Below are positions 1-12,993 of a stretch of 64,000 nucleotides of DNA, piece by piece; the first letter of the stretch is position 1; each line of letters starts with the position of its first letter. The notes beneath the pieces were generated by a model, which was not told where the DNA came from, did not search any database, and saw nothing but the letters and a program-made list of their open reading frames with translations. The position numbers were made by a program, and so were the translations under genes. The stretch is from Microglena sp. YARC (taxonomy: Eukaryota; Chlorophyta; Chlorophyceae; Chlamydomonadales; Chlamydomonadaceae). The DNA is taken from contig JAJSRW010002112.1 in the NCBI GenBank assembly GCA_022414725.1, positions 1 to 64,000 of the forward strand, read 5' to 3'.

Positions 1-95
1 CCCGTGCTGCTCCAAACCACTGACCCCAACCAACGCTCACTTTTGAACCAACTTTCTGATGTTGAACCAAACTGCTCACTTTACCAACCACTGAC

Positions 96-217
96 CTGAG
101 TAGTGACCACCATGTCACGAATCAAATGCGGGTTTTGTCTTCTTCCCAGTGAGCCTGACGCATTGATCGAAAAAACTCCGTGGAGAGCCCGATGTTGTCA
201 TGGGCTTGCCAGATTTC
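96..217 (-). CDS. Gene 1 exon 8: tyrosine recombinase catalytic box II (HxxR), frameshifted
   Basis: Minus-strand exon between a CTCATCAG acceptor (before 217) and a CTCAG|GTCAGT donor (after 96). The start phase fits exon 7: its final AT plus the first G gives Met, reading into KSGKPMTT. It then reads FFDQCVRLTGKKT and, after a one-base shift, NPHLIRDMVVT. HLIRD matches the box II HxxR signature of tyrosine recombinases. RLTGKKTNPH-like text at this point is what I recall of the integrase-like family of green algae. An ACAAAACCC run at 134-142 carries one A more than the frame needs, so the exon is either mutated or miscalled. The nucleophilic Tyr and GHS box should lie beyond position 1. 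Confidence 0.72.
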
Positions 218-277
218 CTGATGAGCAAGTGTTACGATGTGGGGGTGTGCAAATATTGGAGTCAGATAAAATATTCC

Positions 278-366
278 ACATTAATTAATTAATTAATAAT
301 TAATTAATTAATTAATTAATAATTAATTTAATTAATTAATTAATTAATTAATTAATTAAAATTAAT
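278..366. repeat. (TTAA)n microsatellite
   Basis: Nearly uninterrupted TAAT/TTAA repeats of about 85 bp, with a few one-base slips. Confidence 0.9.
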
Positions 367-452
367 TAAATTGACATACAATAATGACCTATTATGAGTC
401 GCCGAGATTTAAGCACTAATTAGGTAAATTAAAGTTTACGTGCATGTATGTT

Positions 453-650
453 TGGGGAACGGCAATACATATCATATATATTCCTGTCATAAAGTAGTGC
501 ATATGATATCATATGACCTCCGGCCCAGTCCTGGACTAGGCTTAAAGTTAACATTTGTTATAAAACAATATCCATATGATGCCAATTCACTATAGTATCA
601 TATGCTATCATATCACTTTAATCGACATTCATATGATATGCCGGTCCCTA
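453..650. mobile_element. hAT-like MITE, family A, degraded copy
   Basis: Starts TGGGGAACGGCAATA and ends ATATGCCGGTCCCTA, matching the terminal inverted repeats of the intact copy at 41878-42048. The interior is full of ATATGATATCATATGA palindromes. No clear 8-bp target duplication remains. Confidence 0.6.
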
Positions 651-799
651 ACCCGCATGTATTTACAGTCCAGAGTAGGCAATAGGGCTAATGGACATGC
701 CAACTGTGAAAGGAAGGTGTCTTACAAAGAAAAAGGAAAAAAGCAGAAAAGGGCGAAAGGGCACCCCCAAACCTCAATGAAGATCAACTCATATTCATG

Positions 800-1672
800 G
801 TTGTGTGTGCCTGTGCTTTGGCTGTGTGCGGTGTGTGTGCGGCTGTTGCTCTGTGCTGCTTGTGTGCTTTGTGTGTTGCGTGTGTGTGTGCTGTTGCTTG
901 TGCTGCTTGTGTGCTGTTGTGTGTTGCATGTGCTGTTGTGTGTTGCGTGTGTGTGCGTGCTGTTGCTTGTGCTGCTTGTGTGCTGTTGTGTGTTGCATGT
1001 GCTGTTGTGTGTTGCGTGTGTGTGCGTGCTGTTGTGTTGCTGCTTTGTTGTGCGTTGTGTGTTGCATTGCGTGGGTGTTGCGTGTGTGGTGCGTGCCTGT
1101 TGCTTGTGCTGCTTGTGTGCTGTTGTGTGTTGCCTGTGCTGTTGTGTGTTGCGTGTGTGCGTGCTGTTGCTTGTTGCTCTTGTGTCTGTTGTGTGTTGTA
1201 TGTGCGTTGTGATGTTGCATGTGTGTGTGATGATGTGCGTGCTGTTGCTTGTGCTGCTTGTGTGCTGTTGTGTGCTGGTGTGTTGCCTGTGCTGTTGTGT
1301 TCGCTGTGGTGCATGCTGTGTTGTGCGCTTCGGTGCGTTTGTGTTGGCCTGTCGCTGTTGTGTGTTGCGTGTGTGCGATGCTGTTGCTTTGTGCTGCTTG
1401 TGTGCTGTTGTTGGTTTGCCTGTGCTGTGTGTTGTATCTGCGTGTGTGCATATGTTGCTTGTGCTGCTGTTGCTCGTTGTCTTGTGCCTTGCCTGTCTGT
1501 GTGTTGCGTCGTGCATGCTGTTGCTGTACTGCTTGTGTGCTGTGGGTGCGTGTGTGCATGCTGTTGCTGTGCGCTTTGCTGTGTTTGTGCCTGTGTGTGT
1601 GTGCGTGGCTGCGTGTGCGTTGTGTGTGCGTGTCGCTGCAGCAGGCTCGGTGGTTGTTCGGTCGCTATCGAC
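800..1672. repeat. TG-rich minisatellite (tgctgttgcttgtg type)
   Basis: Imperfect tandem units such as GTGCTGTTGCTTGTGCTGC, and a longer unit of about 60 bp duplicated at 893-1030. On the minus (sense) strand it is C/A-rich, as are other acceptor-side arrays in the window. I could not match it securely to the start of exon 8. Confidence 0.75.
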
Positions 1673-1792
1673 AGTAGTGCACTCACGTCACACATATATC
1701 AGCGCATGGCCATGTGAGTAGGTGGAGCAGATGAGTGTATAGTTAGAGTATATGTGTATAGATGAGTGAGGTAGCACGACGCTGTCCGGTCC

Positions 1793-4700
1793 ACCTTCAC
1801 GCCCCCCCACACACAACCCACACACCAGCCCACACCCACCCCACCACAACACCCACGCACACACAACCTTCCCAACCACACTACACCACACTCACCCACC
1901 ACACAACACCCACCCACCACAACCCAACGCAGAGAGATCCCACGCCAAACACAGAAAAGTCACGAGCTCACATGTGTGAACAGGAAGTCATGGATGGGGA
2001 AAAACCAGCCCTTCCAGGTATCACACACCCACACATACAACCACCACAACCCACACATGAACCCCCTCCCACCCCCCCCACACAAACACTCACACCTGAA
2101 CACACAGAAAGTCAACAGATCACATTGTGAACAGAAGAAGTCATGGGTAGGGTGCAGCTTGGACTCAGCCCTCCACAGTATCAATCACCCCACACACCCA
2201 TCAAACCCCAAACCATTCAGAACGCCCACTCACCCACGACACCCACAAACACAACAAACCAAGAAAGGGCAGGACTCACATTGTGAAGAAGAAGTCATGG
2301 GTGGGGTGCAAAAGCTTGGCTTCCACGTATTCCAATCACCCCACCCACCATACACCCCACCCACCCACAAACACACAGCACAAGTCACGACTCACATTGT
2401 GAAGAAGAAGTCATGGGTAGGTTTTTTTTTTTTTTTTTGGTTCCCGCCCCCCCAGCCACTATGGGAATCACCCCACACACACCCCACCCACCCACCACCA
2501 CCCACCAAACACACAGAAAAGCACGACTCACATTGTGAGAGTAAGTCATGCGTGAAGGTGCAGCCTCAAGCTATCCGGTAATCCAAACCCCCCACAACAT
2601 ACCACACCACCCCCCATCACACCCCAGACCACACCACCCACACCCCCACAAAACACACAAAACACTGGCAAACACAGAAAGTCACGACTGCACATGGGTG
2701 GAGACAGGAAGTCATGGATGGGTGCAGCTCAGCCTCCACGTATCAATTACCCCACACACATACACACACCCCCCCCAAACCAACCCCAAAAACCGCCCCA
2801 AACCCACCCACCCACCACACCACCCACCCCACACCACACACCACCACACAAACACACAGAAAGGGACGACTCATATGGTGTACAGGAAGTCATGGTGGGG
2901 TGATCAGCCTCCACGTATCAATTTACCCCACACACCATACACACCACCCCACACCACACACCCAAACCGGCCCCAAAACCCCACCCACCCACACACCCAC
3001 CAACACACCACCCCCACCCACAACACACAGAAGGCACGACTCACATGGTGTACAGGAAGTCATGGGTGGGGTGCAGCTCAGCCCTCCACGTATCTCAATT
3101 ACCCCACTACACCAATACCACACCACCCCCACCCACCACCAAACAGCCCCCAAACCCCACACAGCCGCACACAACACCCACACCACCCACCCAACAACAG
3201 GAAAGGCACGACTCACATGGTGTACAGGAAGTCATGGGTGGGTTGAGCTCAGCCTCCACGTATCAATTACCCCACACACATACACACCCCCCCCACAACA
3301 CACCATCCCCAAACCCGCCCCCAAACCCCACCCCGCCACCCACACACACCCCACCCACCCACAAACCACAAAAGGCACACTCACATGTGTACAGGAAGTC
3401 ATGGGTGGGTGCAGCAGCTCTCCAGATATCAAACACCCACCACCCACCCACCACAAACCCACCCACCCACCCCACCACCCAAAAGCACACAGAAAGGCAG
3501 GACTCACCATGGTGTACAGGAAGTCATGGTGGTGCAGCTCATCCCGTCCACGTCATCAATTACCCCACACACCATACCACACCACCCCCACAACACCACC
3601 CGCAAACCGCCTCCCAAACCCCACACACCACCCCACACCACCCACCCACCAAAACAGCACAGTAGCAAGGACTCACATGGTGTACAGGAAGTCATGGGTG
3701 GGGTGCAGCTCAGCCCTCCACGTATCAATTACCCCACACACCATACCACACCACCCCCACACACACCACCCCAAACCGCCCCCAAACCCCACCCACCACA
3801 CACACACCACGCCACACCCACACCCACCCCACCAAACACACAGAAAAAGGCACGATCACATGGTGTACAGGAATCAGCGGTGAGGTGCAGCTCAGCCTCC
3901 ACGTAATAATTACCCCACACACCAATACACACCCCGCCACACACACACAAACCGCCCCACCCCACACCCCCACCCACCCACCCACACACACCACCCACCC
4001 GACCCACAAACACACAGAAAGGCCGGACGACCTCACATGGTGTAAGCAGGAAGTCATGGGTGGGGTGCAGCTCAGCTCTCCAAGATAGTCAAACACCCCA
4101 CCCAGCTCTTTACCCACCCACCACCCAAACACAAAAAAGGCACGACTCAATGTGTACACAGGAAGTCATGGGTGGGGTGCAGAGGCCCTCCACGTATCAA
4201 TTACCCCACACCATACAACGCCCCCCCAACACACCACCAAACGCCCCCACCCCACACACCCCCACACCACCCACCCACAATACACCCACCACAAACACAC
4301 AGAAAGACAGCACGACTCACATGTGTACAGGAAGTCATGGGTGGGGTGCAGCTCAGCCTCCACGTATCATTTACCCCACACACCATACCACACACACCTC
4401 CACACACACCACCGCCAAAACCGCCCCCAAACCCCACCCCACACACCAGTCACCCACCCACACCCACACACCCCACCACAAAACACACCAGAAAAGGCAC
4501 GACTCACATGGGTGTACAGGAAGTCATGGCGTATGGGGGTGCAGCTCAGCTCTCCAGATATCAAACACCCAGCCACCCACCATACCCCACCACAAACACA
4601 CAGGAAAGGGCAGATTACATGGTGTACAGGAAGTTCATGGGGTGGGGTGCAGCTCAGCCCTCCCACGTTAGTCATATTACCCCACACACTATACCACACA

Positions 4701-7700
4701 CCCCACACACACACCCACCGCCCCCCAAACCCCACTCCCACCCACACACCGCACCCACACCACACCCCCACCCACAAGGCAGAAAGGACAGAAAGCAGAC
4801 TCTACATGGTGTACAGGAAGTTCATGGTGGGGTGCAGCTCAGCCCTCGTCAGTATCAATTACCCACACCATACGCGACAACCTGCCCCACACACACCACC
4901 CCCAAACAGCCCAAACCCCACCCACCCACCCACCCACACCCACCACCCACCACCCACAAACACACAGAAAAGGCGACGACTCAGCATGGTGTAAGGAAGT
5001 CATGTATGGGGTGCAGCTCAGCCCTCCAACGATCAATACCCCAGTCTCATAACACACCATTACACCACCCCAAACCCCAACCACACACCAACACCACACA
5101 CCCCACCCAACAAACCACAGAAGGCACGATTACATGGTGTAAAGGGAAGTCGGTGGGGTGCAGCTAGCCTCCACGTATCATTACCCACACACATAACACC
5201 ACCCACACACACACCCAAACGCCCCAAACCACCACCAAACCTACCACACCACACACGTAAGGCAAGACTCACATGGTGACAGAATCATGTAGGGTGGGTG
5301 AGCTTCAGCCCTCCACGTATCAACAACAAGCGCACCCCAGAAAGGCACGACCACATGGGTCCACAGGATACCACCATGGGTGGTGTGCCAGCTCCCTCCA
5401 CGTTCAATTACCCCACACACATACCCACTGCCCACACAAACACACCCAAACCGCCCCAAACCACCACGCAACCACCCACACATCCCACACCCAAAACACA
5501 CAGAAGGCAAACGGACTCTATGGTGTACAGGAAGTCATGGGTGGGGTGCAGCTCAGCCTCCACGTTCCAATTATTACCGCCACACACCATACCACACACC
5601 CCCACCAACACACCAAACCGCCCCTCATAAGCCCCCACCACCCAACCCACCCACACAAACAGCCCAACCACACCCACAAACACCACAGAAAAGGCACGAC
5701 TCACATGGTGTACAAGGAAGTCATGGTGGCGGCAGCTCCACTCTCAGATATCAAACCCCACCACATCCCACCCACACCCACAAACACACGTCAGAAAGGC
5801 ACGAACTTCACATGGTGGTACAGGAAGTCATGGGTGGGGGTGCAGCAGCTCAGCCTCACGTATCAATTTAACCCACACACATACACACCCACACACACAC
5901 CGCCCCCAAACCCCACCAAACACCACACCCACAAGCACACACCCACCCACCCACCACAACACACAGAAAGGCACCGACTCACATGGTGTACAGGAAAGTT
6001 CATGGGTGGGGTGCAGCTCAGCCTCCACGTAATTCACCCACACAACCATAACGAACACCACCTCCACCACCACAACGCCAATCCCCACCATACCACCACC
6101 ACCCACACACACCACCCCACAAACACACCGAAAGGCACGACCACCACCATGGTGGGGACAGCTTCCAGATATCACCACCACCACGCACACCAAAGCACAC
6201 AGAAAGCAACGACTCAGACATGGTGTACAGGAAGTCATGGGTGGGGTGCAGCTCAGCCCGTCCACGTATCTATTACCCCACACACAAATACCACCACCAC
6301 CCCCAAAGCCCCACACCACCCCAAACCGCCCCAAACCCCACACCCACCAACATTTCACCACCAAAAAACCAAGAAAGGACGACTCCATGTGTTACAGGAG
6401 TTCATGGGTGGGGTGCAGCCTCACCCTCCACCGTAATCAATTAGCCCCACACACCATCCATAACTGCCCCACCACAACCCAAACAATTGACACGCCGCAA
6501 ACCCACCACCACACACCCACGCCAGCACCCAACCCTACACACACACCACAAACCCAACGGGAAAAGGCAGACTGGTGTTAAGGAGTCATGGGTGGTGTGC
6601 AGCTAGCCTACCAGGGTATCAATAATACCCACACACCATACAACACCCCCACACCACAAAAACGCCCCAAACCCACACACCCAACACACACCCACACCCA
6701 CCACCGCAACAAAACACAACAGTAAGGCAACGACTCACATGGTGTACAGGAAGTCATGGGTGGGGTCCAGCTCAGCCTCACGTATCAGCCCCACACAACA
6801 TATACCACACCACCCCAACAACAACACCCAACGCCACCAAACCCACCCAAACCACACAACTAACCCACACCACCAGCCCACAAACACACGAAGCACGCTC
6901 AGCATGGTGTACAGGAAATGGGTGGGTGCAAGCTCAGCCTCAACGTATAATTTACCGCACACACATACGACACCTAGACCCCACACACACACACGCAAAC
7001 CGCGCCAACCACACGTCGCCCACCGACAGCTCCACACACCACCCCACCGACAACACACAGAAATGCACGACTCACATGTGTACAGGAAGTATGGGTGGGG
7101 TGCAGCTTCAGACTCCTCCCAGTATCAAGATATTCAACACTCCACACAGCACCCACGCCCAACCACACCACCACTCCACACACCCACCCACCACAGAAAG
7201 GGCACGGAACTACAGGCGTACAGGAAGTCAGGAAGTATGGGTGGGGTGCAGCTCAGCTCTTTTCCAGATACAACACACCACCCACCCAATCCACACAAAC
7301 AACAGAAAGGCACGATTACGATGGTGTTACAGGAAGTCTGGGTGGGGTGCAGCTCAAGCCTCACGTATCAATTACCACACACATACCAAACTTCCCCACA
7401 CACACCACCCCAAAACAGCCCCCAAACCCACCGGCAACCCACACCACCCAGGGCCCACCCAACCACAAACACACAGAAAGGCACGACTCACATGGTGTAC
7501 AGGAAGTCATGGGTGGGGTGCAGCTCAGGCCGTCCACGTATGAATGGTACCCATTACCACACCTGACTACACACCACCCCAACAGCCCAAACCCACAAGC
7601 ACCCCACCACCCACATCCACTTACACACCCACACAACTTCTTTCCGGAACAGAAAGGCACGATCACCATGGTGTACAGGAAGTATGGGTGGGGTGCAGCT

Positions 7701-10700
7701 CAGCCCTCCACGTATCAATTACACACACCATAGCCCACCCCCCCACACACCACCACCTGCCAAACCCACACCCACCCAACACCCCCACACCAGCCCACCC
7801 ACAAACACACAGAAAGGCAGACTCACATGGTGTACAGGAAGTCTGTGGGGTGCAGCCAGCCCTCAGTATCATTACCCCACAACCATACCACACGAACACC
7901 GCCCGCCCCACAAACCCACCACACCACCCACACACCGCCACCCACAAACACACAGAAAGGCAGCTGACTCACATGGTGTACAGGAAGTCATGGGTGGGGT
8001 GCAGCTCAGCCCTATCAAACACGAACCCACACACAGAAAGGCACGACTCACATGGTGTACAGGAAGTCATGGGTGGGGTGCAGCTCAGCCCTCCACGTAT
8101 CAATTACCCCACACACCATACCACACCAACACACACCACCCCAAACGCCCCCAAACCCCACCACCCACCACACCACCACACCCACCCACCCACCCACAAC
8201 ACACAGAAAGGCACGACTCACATGGTGTACAGGAAGTCATGGGTGGGGTGCAGCTCAGCCCTCCACGTATCAATTACCCCCACACCACACAACATACACA
8301 CACTCACACCCACCAATGCGCAATTACCCCCACACACATACCACACCACCCCACACACCACCCCACCCAACCCCCAAACCCACCCACAAACACACAACAG
8401 AAAGGCACGACTCACATGGTGTACAGGAAGTCATGGGTGGGGTGCAGCTCAGCCCTCCACGTATCATTACCCCACACACACATTCCCACACACACCCACC
8501 CGGCAAACCGCCCCCAAACCCACCACCCACACCCCACACACCCACCCACCCCACCACAAACACACAGAAAGGCACGACTCACATGGTGTACAGGAAGTCA
8601 TGGGTGGGGTGGCAGCTCAGCCTCCAGGCACTATCAAACCACACCACCCACCACACCCCCCCCACACACACGCCCTCCCCAAACCCACACCCACCACACC
8701 ACCCACCCACAGCACAAACAGAAGGCAAGGCACGACTCACATGGTGTACAGGAAGTCATGGGTGGGGTGCAGCTCAGCCCTCCACGTATCAATTACCCAC
8801 ACACATAAACCAATCCCACAGCCCCCACGGTATCAATTACCCCACCACCATACCACACCCACCACCCACCCAAACCGCCCCCAAACCCACACCCACCCAC
8901 ACACACACACCCACCCAAAACACACAGAAAGGCACGACTCACATGGTGTACAGGAAGTCATGGGTGGGGTGCAGCTCAGCTCTCCAGATATCAAACACGT
9001 ACCACCCACCCCCACCCACCCCCACAACACAACAGAAAAAAGAGCACGAACATGGTGTACAGGAAGTCATGGGTGGGGTGCAGCTCAGCCTCCCGTATCA
9101 ATTACCCCACACCATACACACCACCCCACCTCCATCCCAAACCCCACCAAACCCCACCACCCACACAAACACACAGAAAGGCACGACTCACATGGTGTAC
9201 AGGAAGTCATGGGTGGGGTGCAGCTCAGCCCTCCACGTATCAATTACCCCACACACATACCACATGCCACCACACACACCACCCCACCCCCCAAACCCCA
9301 AACACCCACACCCACCCCACCACCCACCCACCCAAAACACACAGAAAGGCAAGACTCACATGGTGTACAGGAAGTCATGGGTGGGGTGCAGCTCAGCCCT
9401 CCACGTATCAATTACCCCACACAAACCATACCACCACCGACCCACCCACACACACCCGCCCCTAGCCCCAAGCACCCCACAGGAAGTCCATCCACACCAC
9501 ACACACCCACCCCGCCCACCCGCGACAAACACACAGAAAGGCACGAACTCCACATGGTGTACAGGAAGTCATGGTGGGGTGCAGCTCTCGTATCAATACC
9601 CACCCACACCGCACCATACCCACCCACCCACCCCCACACACACCACCCAACCGCATCCAACACAGAAAGGCACACCACGCAGCACCACAAACACACACTG
9701 TCCACACACCACCCACCCCCACACACACAGAAAGGCACGATCACATGGTGTACAGGAAGTCAATGGGTGGAGTGCAGCTCAGGGGTGCAACCGGGCTCCA
9801 CATCAATTCACCCACGCAGCACCATACCACACCACCCCACACACACCCACCCCAAAACCGCCCCCAAACCCACACCCACCCACCCACACCCACCCACACA
9901 CCACCCCAAACTCACAAACACAGAAAGGCCGACTCACATGGTGTACAGGAAGTCATGGTGGGGTGGGCCCTCAGCCCTCCACGTATCAATTACCCACACA
10001 CCCATACCACACCAACCCCCACACACCAAAAAACGCCCAAACCCCACCCACCCACCACCCACACACCCACCCACCCACAAACACACAGAAAGGCACGACT
10101 CACATGGTGTACAGGAAGTCATGGGTGGGGTGGGGTGGCAGCTCAGCCTCACGTATCAGACACCCACCCCGCCACCCCACCCACCCACAACACCCACAAA
10201 GAAAGGCAGACTCATGGTGTACAGGAAGTCATGGGTGGGGTGCAGCTCAGCCCTCCACGTATCAATTACCCCACACACATAAACCACACCTCCACCCACA
10301 CACCACCACCCCAAACCGCAAACCCCACCCACCACCACCCACCCACACACACCACCCACCCACAAAACACAAGAAAGGCACGACTGCACATGGTGTACAG
10401 GAAGTCATGGGTGGGGTGCAGCTCAGCCCTCCACGTATCAATTACCCACACCCATACCTCCACACACACCACCCCAAACCGCCCCAACCCCCCCACCCCC
10501 ACCCACCCACAACACAACACAACAAACACAGAAAACGAACATGGTGTACAGGAAGTCATGGTGGGGTGCAGCTCAGCCCTCCAAACGACTTTTCCACAGA
10601 AAGGGGACTCACATGGTGTACAGGAAGTCATGGGTGGGGTGCAGCTCAGCCCTCCACTATCAATTACCCCACACAACATACCACACACCGACCCCACACA

Positions 10701-12770
10701 CACCACCCCCAAACCGCCCCCAAACCCCACCCACCCACACACACACACAAACACGAAACACACAGAAAGGCACGACTCACATGGTGTACAGGAAGTCATG
10801 GGTGGGGTGCAGCTCAGCCCTCCACGTATCAATTACCCCACACACCATACCACACCACCCCCACACACACCACCAAAACCGCAAACCCCAACCCACCCAC
10901 ACACCACACACCCACCACAGAAAGGCACGAAACTCACATGGTGTACAGGAAGTCATGGGTGGGGTGCAGCTCAGCCCTCCACTCAATTACCCCACACACC
11001 ATACCACACCACCCCCACACACACCCCAAACCCACCCACACACCCACCCACCCACCCACCACAACACACAGGGCACGACTCACATGGTGTACAGGAAGTC
11101 ATGGGTGGGGTGCAGCTCAGCCCTCCACGTATCAATTACCCACACACACCACCCACACACAACCAAACCGCCCCCAAACCCACCCACACCCACCACACAC
11201 CCACCCACCACCACAAACACACAGAAAGCATGACTCACATGGTGTTACAGGAAGTCATGGGTGGGTGCAGCTCAGCCCTCACGTATCAATTACCCCACAC
11301 ATACCATACCACACCCACACGCCACACCACACACCCCACAAACGCACCCACCCACCCACCCACCCACAAACACACAGGCACGACTTGGTGTACACCAGCT
11401 CAGCTCCACTATTCAATTACCCCACACACCAAGGGCGACTCACATGTGTACAGGAAGTCATGGGTGGGGTGCAGCTCAGCTCACACACATATCAACACCA
11501 CCACACCACCACCCACCCACCCAACCCCAACACACCCACACACAAACACAGAAAGGCACGACTCACATGGTGTACAGGAAGTCATGGGTGGGGTGCAGCT
11601 CAGCCCTCCACGTATCAATTACCCCACACACCATACCACACCCACACACCCACCAACAGCCAAACACACAGAAAGGCACGACTCACATGGTGTACAGGAA
11701 GTCATGGGTGGGGTGCAGCTCAGCCCTCCACGTATCAATACCCCACACACCATACAAACACCCCCACACACACCACACCGCCATTCCCCCCACCCACCCA
11801 CACACCTACACACACCCACCCCCACAAACACACAGAAAGGCACGACTCACATGACAGGAAGTCATGGGTGCAGCTCAGCCCTCCACGTATCAATTACCCC
11901 ACACACCAGCCCCACACACACCACCACCCCAAACCGGCCCCCACCCACCCACCCACCACACGCACCCACCCACACACACAGAAAGGCACGACTCACATGG
12001 TGTACAGGAAGTCATGGGTGGGGTGCAGCTCGGCCCTCCACGTATCATTACCCACCACAACCCCCACACACACCACCCCCAATCCGCTCACCCACACACC
12101 CCCCACCACCATCACACAAAACACCACCCACCCCCCAAAACCCACACACAGAAAGGCACGACTCACATGACAGGAAGTCATGGGTGGGTGCAGCTCAGCC
12201 CTCCACGTATCAATTACCCACACACCATACCACACCACCCCCACACACACCACCCCAAACCGCCCAAAACCCACCACCACACACACCACAACACACCCCA
12301 CCCACAACACACAGAAAGGGCACGACTCACATGGTGTACAGGAAGTCATGGGTGGGGTGCAGCTCGGCCCTCCAGGTATCGGTGGTAGTGTAAGTAGTGT
12401 TGTTGACAGGTGGTGATGTTGCCCTACTCATACTCAACACACATGATCAACCACCACCATCCCACGCGTGAACCCACTCCCCCACACCCAACCCAACCCA
12501 CCCCACACCCATCCACAGACCACACAGAAAGTCACGACTCAAATGGTGAATAGGAAGTCATGTGTGGGTTGCAGCTCAGCCCTCCAAGTATCAATCCCCC
12601 CAACCCCCCACCCACACCCACCACCCACCCACCCACAGACCACACTGAAAGTAACACTCACATGGTGAAAGGAAGTTATGTGTGGGTTGCAGCTCAGCCC
12701 TCCGAGTATCAATCCCCCCCAACCCCCACCCCCACCCACCCACCCACCACAGACCACACAGAAAGTTACA
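1793..12770 (-). repeat. Giant donor-side array: about 70 copies of the 3' part of gene 1 exon 7 plus its GT donor
   Basis: About 70 variable units (about 75-200 bp). Each has a conserved minus-strand core: the last roughly 50 nt of exon 7 (reading IDTWRAELHPTHDFLYT) followed directly by the donor GTGAGTCGTGCC. A G/T-rich spacer of variable length follows. Units at about 7.9-12.3 kb are the most uniform; those below about 7 kb carry many small indels. No unit keeps a good acceptor in front of the exon part, so each is a donor-bearing fragment and not a complete exon. Two subfamilies are visible: GTGGGTTGCAG next to the true exon, GGTGGGGTGCAG elsewhere. Confidence 0.9.
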
Positions 12771-12776
12771 ACTCAC

Positions 12777-12935
12777 ATGGTGAACAGGAAGTTATGTGTG
12801 GGTTGCAGCTCAGCCCTCCAAGTATCAATGAAGGCCTCTAGCTCAGGATAGATGAAAGCCGCGATGAGCAGCTCAGGGCGCTTGCCGTACGCCTTTCCTG
12901 TCTTGTACTCCTTATGGCTATGTCGAATCACCCAC
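12777..12935 (-). CDS. Gene 1 exon 7: tyrosine recombinase catalytic Lys region
   Basis: Complete minus-strand exon, 159 nt, acceptor TGCAG|GTGGG and donor ACCAT|GTGAGT. Its first G joins the AG of exon 6 to make Arg, giving NAGRWVIRHSH. Its final AT joins the G of exon 8 to make Met. The product runs WVIRHSHKEYKTGKAYG, KRPELLIAAFIYPELEAF, then IDTWRAELQPTHNFLFT. KTG sits where the beta-hairpin lysine of tyrosine recombinases is expected, and PxHxFLF is a usual motif after it. It is the only full-length copy of this exon: the arrays on each side carry only its 3' or only its 5' part. The true exon reads QPTHNFLFT while array units read HPTHDFLYT. Confidence 0.82.
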
Positions 12936-12965
12936 CTGCATGAGCAACAATACGGGTTTAAAAAA

Positions 12966-12993
12966 GCATTTTTTTTTTTTTTTTTTTTTTTTT
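12966..12993. repeat. Poly-T tract
   Basis: Homopolymer of about 25 T directly between exon 7 and the first 103-bp-type unit. Confidence 0.9.

Larger units (their letters stand above)
218..1790. other. Intron 7 (gene 1) residue near exon 8
   Basis: Gene-poor stretch of the minus-strand gene's intron. In order it holds unique sequence, a TTAA microsatellite, an AT-rich hAT-like MITE and a TG-rich minisatellite. No exon with convincing splice sites was seen. Long open frames here, on both strands, are only Cys/Val- or Thr/His-rich repeat translations. Confidence 0.6.

Noticed and set aside
576..1721. Cys/Val-rich 381-codon frame and antisense Thr/His-rich frames
   Set aside because: TG-rich minisatellite inside intron 7; several overlapping frames are open on both strands.
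7544..12393. Plus-strand open frames of up to 1372 codons across the giant array
   Set aside because: They translate the antisense of exon-end repeats and C/A-rich spacers (His/Pro/Thr-rich). Units vary in length, frames are open only because CA/CC DNA lacks stops, and the true coding part is on the minus strand.
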